Shown here piece by piece: positions 47,470-55,824 of a stretch of DNA of 64,000 bases. The stretch spans positions 64,367,414 to 64,431,413 of the forward strand of contig JARCOQ010000005.1 in the NCBI GenBank assembly GCA_029207755.1, read 5' to 3'. Under the pieces are notes generated by a model. It saw only the letters and a program-made list of their open reading frames with translations. It searched no databases and had not been told where the DNA came from. The translations under genes and the position numbers were made by a program. Each line of letters begins with the position of its first letter. The stretch's first letter is position 1. This stretch comes from Chamaea fasciata (taxonomy: Eukaryota; Chordata; Aves; Passeriformes; Sylviidae).

Positions 47470-48431
47470 CCTTGGGATATTAGACTTTATTAAAAATAAA
47501 TAGTTACAAATTCTGTTTTACAGCCGATGGCATCAGGGAGAAGAATGGAGGAGGCAAAAGGAGCAAGTGGAAGGTCTGCTGTCCAGTCAGGTCACCTGTC
47601 TGTCGTCTTGGCTGTGCTGTGCCAGGGAGCAGTCTGAGTGTGGCAAGCACAAGACCCGGCCTCCTCCACCAGGTATCCAGGAGAGGAGCAGGACATGTTT
47701 TTCAAGAGGATTGAGAGAACTGGATCTGAGTCTGTGGAGCCGAGCTGCGTCTGGAGATGACAGACACCAAAAACCAAGGAGAGTGCAGAGCAACCTATGT
47801 AGAATGTCCTTGTCTCCTAGCTTGGCATTTACAGTGGAAGAATATTGATTTCAGATTCTCCTTCTCTTTAAGATACAGAATCATGTGCAACAAGCAACAA
47901 ACATGCAAGGAAACTCCTCTCTTGAGATCCTTCCCCACTCCCTCCAGGAGTCCCAAACTTTCCCTTCTATCCTCATCTGGTCAGTGCTTAGGTGCTGCTC
48001 CTCTCCCAGTGATGGCAATGACCCTTGACAGCCACGGGGCCTACCCATAGTGAGAGGGGACAGAAATACTGCTGTTGCCTCAGCAGCAGAAACACTTGTT
48101 GGGGGTCCCAATCTGTCCACTGAAGGCAGGGACTCCTGTCACCTCTCGAGAGACAAGAAACCAGGCCTGCTGCTCTCCTGTCTCTGGGCAGGAAAGGGGT
48201 TCTAGCCCAAGCTGCATACTGTGAAAGAGTAGTGTATCCTCACTCTTCTCCCAGGCAGTATGACCTCATGAGAAAGGGAGTATATGAGAGCAGCTCCAGG
48301 CCTTGGTGTATTTGGGGGCTGAGAGGCAATCATGGGAGGCATTATTTGGTGGTGAAGGGACTTATCCAGTGTATGGGTATGGAACAGAGGAGACTGTGGG
48401 CAATGGGTGCGGAACGGGGAGGCTGGAGGAG
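47470..48431 (-). other. KCNJ4: KCNJ4 3' UTR (inferred)
   Basis: The region between the KCNJ4 stop at 48432-48434 and the first good polyA signal downstream. No coding sequence is seen in it. A longer UTR using a more distal signal cannot be excluded. Confidence 0.55.
47486..47491 (-). terminator. KCNJ4: KCNJ4 polyA signal AATAAA
   Basis: On the minus strand the context is ATTTTTAATAAAGTCTAA, a canonical hexamer about 940 bases after the stop codon. Confidence 0.6.
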
Positions 48432-49761
48432 TTAGATGGCTGATTCCCTGCGGTATGAGATTGTATCCAGAGGCAGAGTTGCCTGGAGTCTCTCCAGGTC
48501 CAGGTGGCTTCCAAAATCCATCATCTGGATGATACCTCCCTCCTCCTTGGTGTTGCCCCCTAACACCACACCCACTTCATCATCATCTTCATCTTCATCC
48601 TGACTGACAAGTGCCAGCTCATTCTCATAGCAGAAGGCACTGGGAGGTGGTGGAGAAGGTAGGATGGTCATCTTGCTTTCTTGCAGCTCCCGGGCTGAGC
48701 AGCAAGGTGTGCCAGCTACCTCATACGTCTTGTGAAAGCGCGAATAATCCACTTTGTAGTGGTTCTTCTCCTCAAACACAACTGGTTCAAAGCGATGACC
48801 CCAAAGGATTTCACTAGCAAGGTAAGAGCTTCGTGCCTGTGTGGTCATGGCTGTGGCTTCCACCATCCCCTCCAGAATAACCACAATCTCAAAATTCTCC
48901 GTCTCCAGCTCTTCCTTGCCAATCCCATAGAGGGGGCTCTCCTCATCAATCTCATGAACAATAATAATGGGTGAGACCAAAAATATACGATCAAGACCCA
49001 CATCGTAGCCCACATTTAGATCCCGCTGGTCCAGGGGGAGGTATTCTCCTTCCTCTGTCATGTAGGGCTTGATGAGCTGGGCTCGGACATGGGCCTCCAC
49101 AATGTGACTCCTCCTCAGGTTGCCCACCCTCCACATGAGACACAGTTTGCCATCCCGCACGGAGATGACCGCATGATGGCTGAAGAGGAGGGTCTGAGCC
49201 CGCTTCTTGGGCCTTGCCATCTTGGCCATGATAGTGCCAATCATGAAGGAGTCAATCACACAGCCCACGATGGACTGCACCACAACTGCCATGATAGCCA
49301 GCGGGCACTCCTCAGTCACACAGCGGAAGCCATACCCGATGGTTGTCTGTGTCTCCACTGAGAAAAGAAAAGCCCCCAGGAAGCTGTTCACGTGCATGAT
49401 GCAGGGCTTGAGGAGAGAGGGACTACCTACCACTACCGGTGCATTGAGGTCGCCATGGAAGAAAGCGATGCACCAGAAGAGGAAGCCGAAGAAGAGCCAG
49501 GAGACCAGGAAGGCAGCAGAGAAGATCATCAGCATGTACCGCCAGCGCGTGTCCACACAGGTGGTGAAGATGTCAGCCATGTAGCGTTGAGATTTGTTGC
49601 TCAGGTTGGCAAAATAAACATTGCACTGGCCGTTCTTCTTCACAAAACGGTTGCGGTGCTTCCGCCGGGGAGCATGACCCTTCCCATTCCGGCTGTGCCC
49701 GTTCATGCTGCCCAGTGCAGAGACCTTGTGTCCATCCTCTTCGGTTGAGACGATGCTGTAC
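48432..49761 (-). CDS. KCNJ4: KCNJ4 main coding exon
   Basis: It starts after the acceptor CTTCTCTTCCCAG with the base that completes the split Arg codon, then YSIVSTEED. It carries all membrane, pore and cytoplasmic domains and ends with the TGA after ESAI. The open frame continues upstream of the acceptor by chance ([11 protein letters not shown]...), which should not be taken as coding. Confidence 0.95.
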
Positions 49762-51016
49762 CTGGGAAGAGAAGAAACAGGCACTTCCATCAGGAATACG
49801 TAAAGGGTAACAGCAACCACTGAGATAGCAAGGGCAGGAGGTGTGAGTGGCTCACAGGGCTGCAGTACCACCCTATTGGATCTCACAACATCACGTTTCA
49901 GTAATTATTGCACTGTGGTGCCAACCTGACCAAACTGGTGGAGATCAGCTGCAAAGTTTGCTGAGTGTTGCTGCCAGGAAGCTGCATCTAGCAAAGTCCT
50001 GACAGCAGCAAAGCAGCAGCAGCTTGTAGCTCTGTGGCACCTTCCAGCCTTTATGGTAAGGAGGGATACAAGGTTTTGAAACCTGACAGCAGCTGCAACA
50101 GTCAGGAAGCCTGGGAGCAAGCACCCACAGCCTGACCACATTTTGGCCCTCAAAATCCCAAGGCTGGGAGTTTCTATTTTCTCCTCTGCTCTGCTCACTG
50201 ATTTCATGTGTATGGTGACAATGTTTATACACTTCCCGCACTCAGGACAATTCTGTTGCCACAGCAACATGTGTGTCTTCCAGCATCCCTTATCCGAAGC
50301 CTAGGTGTAATTTGGAAATCAACAGCCAAAGCATTGGCCGTTTCCTTGGCAGAAGCTACACATGCATTTTCTGGGAGACCTTTGCCTCTCTGGCTCCCCT
50401 CCCTCACAGTCGGCTCTGGCAGTGTCCTTCATGTGATCCTGTGACAGTTGCAGATATTCCTTAAAGGTGTGGTGGCAGAAGGTGCTCTGACCACTGAGGA
50501 AATCAAGAGAGAGCACTGAAGCACAAAGACTGCTTTGCCCTCATGCCTGACAAGCTGCAGCCTCATAGGACCCTGGGAGCGTCTCCCTCCCACCCCACAG
50601 TGTTGATACGTCAGTTGGAGTCCTCCAGCGTGGACCTCCATCCACATCTCACACAAAGACAGCACTGGTGGCTGGAGTTGTGATTCCTGGGAACATGTGG
50701 CTTCTGCAGTGCTGCTGGAATCTGTAATTTCTGGCCCAGCACCTTGCAGTGCTTTATGCTTCTCCTCCATAGTATTCCTCCAAGCACTACCCCTACATAT
50801 GGCATGGTTTGGATTGGAGAAGGAGAGAGGAGTCATTCCTTGGAACAGGAATGACTGTTCAGCAGGAAAGCTGCTGACAGATAATTTGAGAAGAATATAT
50901 CAAAACACAGTCTGAAGTTAGTGTCTGAGGGGCCAGATAAGGATGACCAGGTCACTCAGAGCAGCAGCAGGCATCTAGAGGAGGGTTACTCACCGATTGA
51001 CTCGGACACTGCCCAT
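48432..51016 (-). CDS. KCNJ4: Inward-rectifier potassium channel Kir2.3, two coding exons
   Basis: KCNJ4 is a plasma-membrane channel of brain and heart that stabilises resting potential. The coding parts are 51016-50994 and 49761-48432, joined in phase 2 to give 450 codons. Residues 1-26 (MGSVRVNR then [12 protein letters not shown]) resemble the Kir2.1 start, whereas human KCNJ4 as I recall it starts at the equivalent of Met27 (NGHSRNG). TM1 is about residues 82-105. The pore filter TIGYGF is at 148-153. TM2 is about 160-186, with the rectification aspartate D178. The cytoplasmic domain includes [13 protein letters not shown] and [13 protein letters not shown]. The acidic stretch DEDEDDDE lies in the tail, and the PDZ ligand ESAI is at the C terminus. 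The divergent extracellular loop ([15 protein letters not shown]) is shorter than in human, and the RRESAI end is shared with human KCNJ4. Confidence 0.95.
49762..50993 (-). other. KCNJ4: KCNJ4 intron between the two coding exons
   Basis: A 1,232-base phase-2 GT-AG intron. No exon or repeat is recognisable inside it. Confidence 0.8.
50994..51016 (-). CDS. KCNJ4: KCNJ4 upstream mini coding exon portion (MGSVRVN-R)
   Basis: The ATG at 51016-51014 lies in a GCC-ATG-G context and encodes seven codons plus two bases before the donor ATCG/GTGAGTAAC. Spliced to 49761 it gives [13 protein letters not shown], nearly identical to the Kir2.1 start MGSVRTNRYSIVS that I recall. The match in sequence, phase and splice site argues strongly that it is real. 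Confidence 0.85.
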
Positions 51017-51169
51017 GGCTCGCTCTGTCATCAGATGTCAGGGGGCCGTGGGAGCTGGTAGGGCGTGGGAACTCATGCAGCAGCAGTCACATGGGACAGG
51101 TCAGCTCCAGGTCTCACCTCTGGCAAGCTGGGACCAGCACTGGCATTGCGATTGCTCCTGGGCACACGC
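50994..51169 (-). other. KCNJ4: KCNJ4 exon carrying 5' UTR, uORF and start codon
   Basis: The acceptor TTTCTCTGCCAG at 51172-51170 is strong and the donor after 50994 is consensus. Within the exon a short upstream frame starts at 51146 (MPVLVPACQR, then TGA) and closes before the main ATG. A second internal donor, CAGAG/GTGAGACC, lies after 51118 and a weaker acceptor (GATGACAG) before 51024. Confidence 0.6.
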
Positions 51170-53504
51170 CTGGCAGAGAAAGACAAAGCAAAACCCAGTC
51201 AGATCCTCTCATGACAGCACCCATCCCAGTCCAGAGCAGTGGGCACAGGGCTCCCAGCCTTTTGCTCAGGGTGTATTGGGACGTCTCCTTGGGGCACCTG
51301 CTGCAGCCTGGCTTGGGCAGGTGAGGGGCTGATGGATGCAGACTGGGTGCACGGCCCGCAGACCACGTGCTCCCCAGCACCTCCTGCCAGGAGAGGAGCA
51401 GGGCTGGCCAGTCACTGCTCTCCAGATCAAGGGCACAACAGGTGAGCAGCTCACAGGGCCCTTGCCCTGAGACATTATGTTAATATCAGAGCTTACACCA
51501 GGAGGAGAGCTCAGCCAGGCTAAATACCTCTCACACAAGGACTAACAGAGCACAGGAATGCACAGCAGCCCTCAGGGATCCCCGTCAGCCCAGCCTAACC
51601 CTGAGGGCATTTTTTCCAGGGTGTGCAGAACATTCCCCCCATCCCCTCCCCAACCATTTCAAATAAAAGAAGGAAAGCAATGGGTAGAGCCAAAAAGAAC
51701 TGATGGAAAGGAAGGGTTTAGGGGTAGCCAAGGAGAAACCAGTTAGAGGAAACAAACCTTGCAAGATGCCCTGTGTACAGCATCCAAGGAGGAGCTCAGC
51801 ACCAGAGTGCTGGGACGATGTCTGCCAGATGTCCCAACCCAGTCCTCCCAGAACGGAAAACTGGGGAAGCCAATTTATTCCACCTGCCCAGAGCTGCTGG
51901 GAAGTGAAACAGGCTGAGGGGGTAATGACTCACAGATTAGGAAGGGCTTTGTACACCCATGCTAATCCTGCACTGTAGCTTTTGGATTACAGCAGCCAGT
52001 GTGGAGTGCACACGCAGACGGAGCCAGCTAGTTTGCTTCCTCCCAGCCTCACCAATGAACAGCCACTGGTTGCCAGATATGGGAAAAAATACAAGGATTT
52101 CTGGATCAAATGTGAGGCTTAGAGCTGCTTGCAAGTGGTTGCCCACAGACAGGAAAGAGGAACAGCAAATTATGTTGCCTAGGATAGAAAAGCTGGTGAG
52201 AACCATCCTTGTCTCAACATCAGTGATGCAGAATGGAGCTGCATGTGGCCAGGGGTGCCCACCAGCTTTCCCCAGTTAGGACTATGGACTGGAAAGCAGC
52301 AAGAAAGGAGATCCAGACATCACCTCTGATGGGATGAAGATTACTCAGTTACTGAGACAGTTGAAGTTCTGCAGCAATACAAACATGGTTGTTCAGACCA
52401 AGGGTACTACAAGACCAGGAGAAGAAAACAAACTTGTAATCCACAACTCACCATATGGAGACAAAACTGAACAGCTGCCCAAAAATCCCCATCAGGAAAA
52501 AGCACTTTGACACTGAACTCTGCCAGCTCCCACCAGTTCACTGCCCTACAGCATCCAAGTCTTTATGAAGTCAGTTGGGCCAGGAATTTTTGCTGTGCAG
52601 CTGGGTAAACCTATAGCAGACGCTGGGGCTGGTAACCTAAGTTAATCAGAAATGGTGATGTGATGAAGAGAGGTCATTTCATACCCACAGATGGTCCTGC
52701 TGGGGTGAAGATAACTAGAGTGATTACATGGTGAATTCAGACTGCAGGGTCCCACATGACTTTGGGAGGTGGCAAAGGTGGGTAGTTTAGGTACATCCCT
52801 CTATGCCAGCCCCAGCCAGGAGAGGAAGGGTATCCTCTTCAACTGGCATTATTCTCAGCCAGCCTGGATATGCCAAGCTCATCCTTAGCCAGCACTGACC
52901 CCGATAACACAGGGAAGGCACTGTCACGGCTCACACATATTCACAATTTCCTGAAAGTTTCTACAACCCATAACTCTCTTTCTCCAGCTGCAGAAACAGG
53001 TGCACCATTTCTAGACATTTTGGATTTCTGGCCCAGGCAGCAGCCAACTCCAAAAGAAAGGAAGGAGGACCTAAGGAGCTTTGTGAAACCATGTGCAGCA
53101 ACACCTGGATCTCTGCTCCCTCACCTTTCCCTCCTTCCAAGAAGGGGCAAAGGGAGAAGATGAAATACAAGGGCTTCGTTAATCTCCAGTTCAGGCTGGT
53201 ACGGCTGTGGGATGGGATGAGCATGCTGTGTAAGAGTGCTGCATCCTGTGGTGCTGTGCTTCCTCCTGGCTCCCACGTGGGAGCTCATGTCAGCCAGAGC
53301 TGTGGCAGAGCCTCTTGCACAGAGTCCACCACGGCTGGACCGTGCAGCTCAGAGCCTGGGCAGCCAGCCTTAGCTGCTGGCTCCACAGTGCCCGAACAGA
53401 GTACCAGCAGCTAAAGCCACATCACTACCTGCAATTGGTACATAATCACAAGGAAAGTATTTCCACAGAGGATAAAGGCAACCAGACTGAGTACAGACAT
53501 TTGA
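51170..53504 (-). other. Spacer between KCNJ4 start exon and the coiled-coil gene
   Basis: It contains no supported coding exon. If KCNJ4 is transcribed from a promoter near 63.6 kb, this is part of its first intron. Confidence 0.45.
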
Positions 53505-53523
53505 GAATGGGAAAGTTAATGCT

Positions 53524-53529
53524 TTTATT
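53524..53529 (-). terminator. PolyA signal of the coiled-coil gene (AATAAA)
   Basis: On the minus strand the context is GCAAATAAAAGCAT, about 90 bases after the stop at 53619-53621. The position fits a short 3' UTR and supports the second reading frame belonging to the terminal exon. Confidence 0.55.
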
Positions 53530-53618
53530 TGCAGTTAATAGTTGCAAGTGGGAGACCAATGGCCTCGGACCGTGCATGGATGGAACTCACAGAATTGCAC
53601 TCATAGATCTTTCTCTGC

Positions 53619-53903
53619 TCAAAATTTGAGAATTTTTCTGGTAGATTCAAGGACGTCAGCAACAGGGGGTAGCATTCCTGAGGCAGGAGCTGCCTGAGGG
53701 AGCTCTCTTTGCCCATTATGAGCTCGGGGGGGTTTTGCCTGGTGAAGTCTAAGTTGTGCTTCACTGCTTCCAGGCCAGTGTGTTCTCAGGTTTTCATTCT
53801 CCAGCTTGCATCTCTCCAGCTGTCCTTGGAGAATGAGGATCTTCTGCTTCAGCCTCTCCACATTTGTTTCGTTATCCAGAGCCCGCTGGGTCATTAGCTG
53901 AAG
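53619..53903 (-). CDS. Coiled-coil gene, terminal coding segment
   Basis: It encodes QLMTQRALDNETNVERLKQK and further heptads, then a Pro/Ala-rich tail ending in ESTRKILKF. The proposed acceptor is GACTGTCAG before 53903, with a weak pyrimidine tract. The polyA signal lies 90 bases beyond. Confidence 0.5.
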   Translation of the reverse strand, partial: LQLMTQRALDNETNVERLKQKILILQGQLERCKLENENLRTHWPGSSEAQLRLHQAKPPRAHNGQRELPQAAPASGMLPPVADVLESTRKILKF

Positions 53904-54907
53904 CTGACAGTCTGCTGGACTAAGGGCTGGATCTCTCAGGCTTCACTCTCTTGTTCAGCCTGTCTGGACTTCAGCTGATCCTGCAGGCTCACCACCATGC
54001 ACGCCTGTCTCTTCAAATTATTCTGGAAGGTGTTCAGCATTCTCCTGACCATGGCATTGTCCTTCCTGAGTGCAGCATTCTCACCCTTGAGCCTGTCATA
54101 CTGTTCCCTGAGCATGTCATATTCCTCCCTGAGCATGATGTCCTTCTCCATGAACAGAGCATTGTTCTTGAGCTCTTTGAACAGCTGCCTGCGTGCAAAG
54201 TTCTCTGACATCAGCAGTAGGTTCACATTCCTGAGCATTTCGTTCTCTGACCTGAGGATGCTGTTCTTGTGCCAGAGTGAGTCATAGGTCAGCTGCAGGG
54301 ATGGGGGCTCCCTGTCGTCACCGTCCTCCTCATGCAGCACTTGGGGCTCCGGTCCCGTGGTTCTCTCTGGGTGTCCCACATAATGGTCACTGGAATGGGC
54401 CTGTGTGGCAGTGGCCTCTGTCCCCAAGTGCTGGCCTGAGCTGTGCTGGAAAGAGTCATGGAAGCCACTTGGTGCTGTACCAGCCTTTTGGAGAGCAGGC
54501 AACCCCTGATGCCCAGGAAGCTGATAGGTCGAGCTGGCCTCCTCATCTCCAGCCAAGCTATCAGACATTCCCATGTCTTTGTAAAATGGTTCCTGAAACT
54601 CCTGATATTCCTCCTCAAGCTCCAGCACATGCTTGGCCAGCCCCACTTGTTTATCTTTCACCATGCAAGAGGGCCCAGCAGTTAGGAAAAATGAGGTGGG
54701 TTCTCCCAGGTCCTCTGTCTGATTGTCATCTGTGCTGTCACTGCTCTTGCACAAGGGTGAAGGAAGCTCAGAGTGGCAGGAGTTCCCTAATTCTTCACTG
54801 TCATCATCATCACCATCATCACCATCATCATCATCATCACCTTGCAAGCCTTGAGATTCTGGGTAGACCATCATAATTAGCCCAAAGGTGTGAAATGGCT
54901 GTGACAT
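53619..54907 (-). CDS. Unrecognised acidic coiled-coil protein
   Basis: I do not recognise this gene. A 323-codon frame runs from ATG 54907 to a TGA at 53936-53938. The ATG sits 18 bases into an exon that begins after a strong acceptor (TCCTGTTTGCTGCAG), and an in-frame TGA just upstream fixes the start. The protein has an Asp/Gly tract at residues 24-36, a Ser/Thr/acidic linker with no predicted membrane segment, and a long leucine-heptad coiled coil from about residue 203 (ENEMLRNVNLLLMSENF, then REEYDMLREQYDRLKGENAAL). A second frame, 53903-53619, continues with heptads (VERLKQKILILQGQLERCKL). Joining by a phase-0 GT-AG intron (53904-53992) gives 399 residues; a one-base frameshift is the alternative. 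The leucine-zipper style recalls spermatid coiled-coil proteins such as CBY2, but no specific homology was seen. Confidence 0.65.
53993..54907 (-). CDS. Coiled-coil gene, main coding exon (intron model)
   Basis: It encodes 305 residues up to RRMLNTFQNNLKRQACMV. The proposed donor is CATGGTG/GTGAGC. If the intron is not used, the frame continues 18 more codons (SLQDQLKSRQAEQESEA) to a stop. Confidence 0.55.
54801..54840 (-). repeat. GAT-type trinucleotide repeat coding for Asp
   Basis: On the plus strand it reads as TCA/TCACCA units of about 40 bases; on the coding strand it gives a run of GAT/GGT codons, the Asp/Gly tract of the coiled-coil protein. It is likely variable in length between individuals. 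Confidence 0.85.
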
Positions 54908-55216
54908 TTTTCAGGATGCTCTGGGCTGCAGCAAACAGGAGAATCCAAATCGTCCCCCTGGACTGCAGGCTATGCAGGCTGTTGACACTGATAAGCAGTG
55001 TGCCACCTTCTGCAGCCTCAGCAACGCTTGTTGTTACCACCAAAATCCCTCTGTTTAGAACACTACGATGTTCAGGAGGGAGAGGAGAACCTTATAGCTC
55101 TGCATCCGTGCTCTGGGGACAACTGGAGCCACCAACATTCCAAGGTCTGTGATGTCATTGAGTTCCATGTGTGCTGAGTTGTCAGAAGCAGGATGGGGGA
55201 GGAAGTAATCAGCTGC
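54908..55216 (-). other. Upstream region of the coiled-coil gene
   Basis: The stretch contains the strong acceptor at 54926-54928, a CRE-like TGACATCA near 55151-55158 and a CTATAAGG TATA-like element near 55095 on the minus strand. These could form a small promoter, but spacing and use are unproven. Confidence 0.3.
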
Positions 55217-55824
55217 TGTCCTGATTCTGTCTAGGACTGCATTAATTTTCTTCATAGTAGCCAGCACAGTGTTGGATTTAGTATGAGAATAATACTGATA
55301 ACACAGACATTGGAGTTGTTAAGTAGTGGCTTACTCCAAGCCAAGGACTTTTCTGTTGCCCATATTCTGCCACTGAGGAGCTGCATGAATCCAGGAGGGA
55401 ACATGGCCAGCACAGCTGGTCCAAACTAGCCAAAGGGATATTCTGTGCCATAGGACATCATGCCCAGAACGTAACTGGGGGAGATAACTGGAAGGTAGTG
55501 ACAACTGTTTGGGGATGTGCTGGGCATCAGTCATTGGGTGGTGAGTAAACAGGTTGTGTATCACTTGTTTCTTTTGGGTCCTGTTATTCTCTCTCTTTGT
55601 GCTTATTATTACTATTACTATTATTATTGTTGTTGTTGATAATATTAATATGATTAACATATTTATTATTATTATATTTTGTTTCAATTAATAAATTGCT
55701 CTGATCTCAACCCACAAAGCTTACCTTTTCTTTTTGATTCCCCTCCCCACTGGGGCTGGGGGCAGTGAGAGGGAGAGAGGGGCTGAGTGATACTTAAGTT
55801 GCCTGCTGGGGTTAAACCACAACA
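55217..55824 (+). mobile_element. Solo LTR of an endogenous retrovirus (passerine ERVL-like)
   Basis: It starts TGTCCTGATTCTG and ends GGGGTTAAACCACAACA (TG...CA). It contains TTAATTTTCTTCATAGTAGC, CCAAAGGGATATTC, an AATAAA at 55690-55695 and an ATT-rich tract, all as in an LTR I know as abundant in songbird genomes. The flanks GCTGC (55212-55216) and ACTGC (55825-55829) form a 5-bp target-site duplication with one mismatch. No internal viral region is present, so it is a solo LTR left by recombination. The family name is from memory. Confidence 0.88.

Noticed and set aside
49089..49748. Plus-strand frames of 90-125 codons
   Set aside because: They are shadows of the KCNJ4 coding exon on the opposite strand.
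49762..49886. Upstream extension of the KCNJ4 main frame to an ATG at 49886
   Set aside because: A strong acceptor sits at 49762-49763 and the Kir2-like sequence begins exactly after it; the extension has a hydrophobic intron-derived sequence unlike any Kir2 N terminus.
54277..54876. 199-codon plus frame with a poly-His run
   Set aside because: It is antisense to the coiled-coil coding exon; the His run is the reverse reading of the GAT repeat, and the minus frame has far better coding features.
55055..55267. 70-codon minus frame with a hydrophobic end
   Set aside because: It begins inside the LTR and has no splice or homology support.
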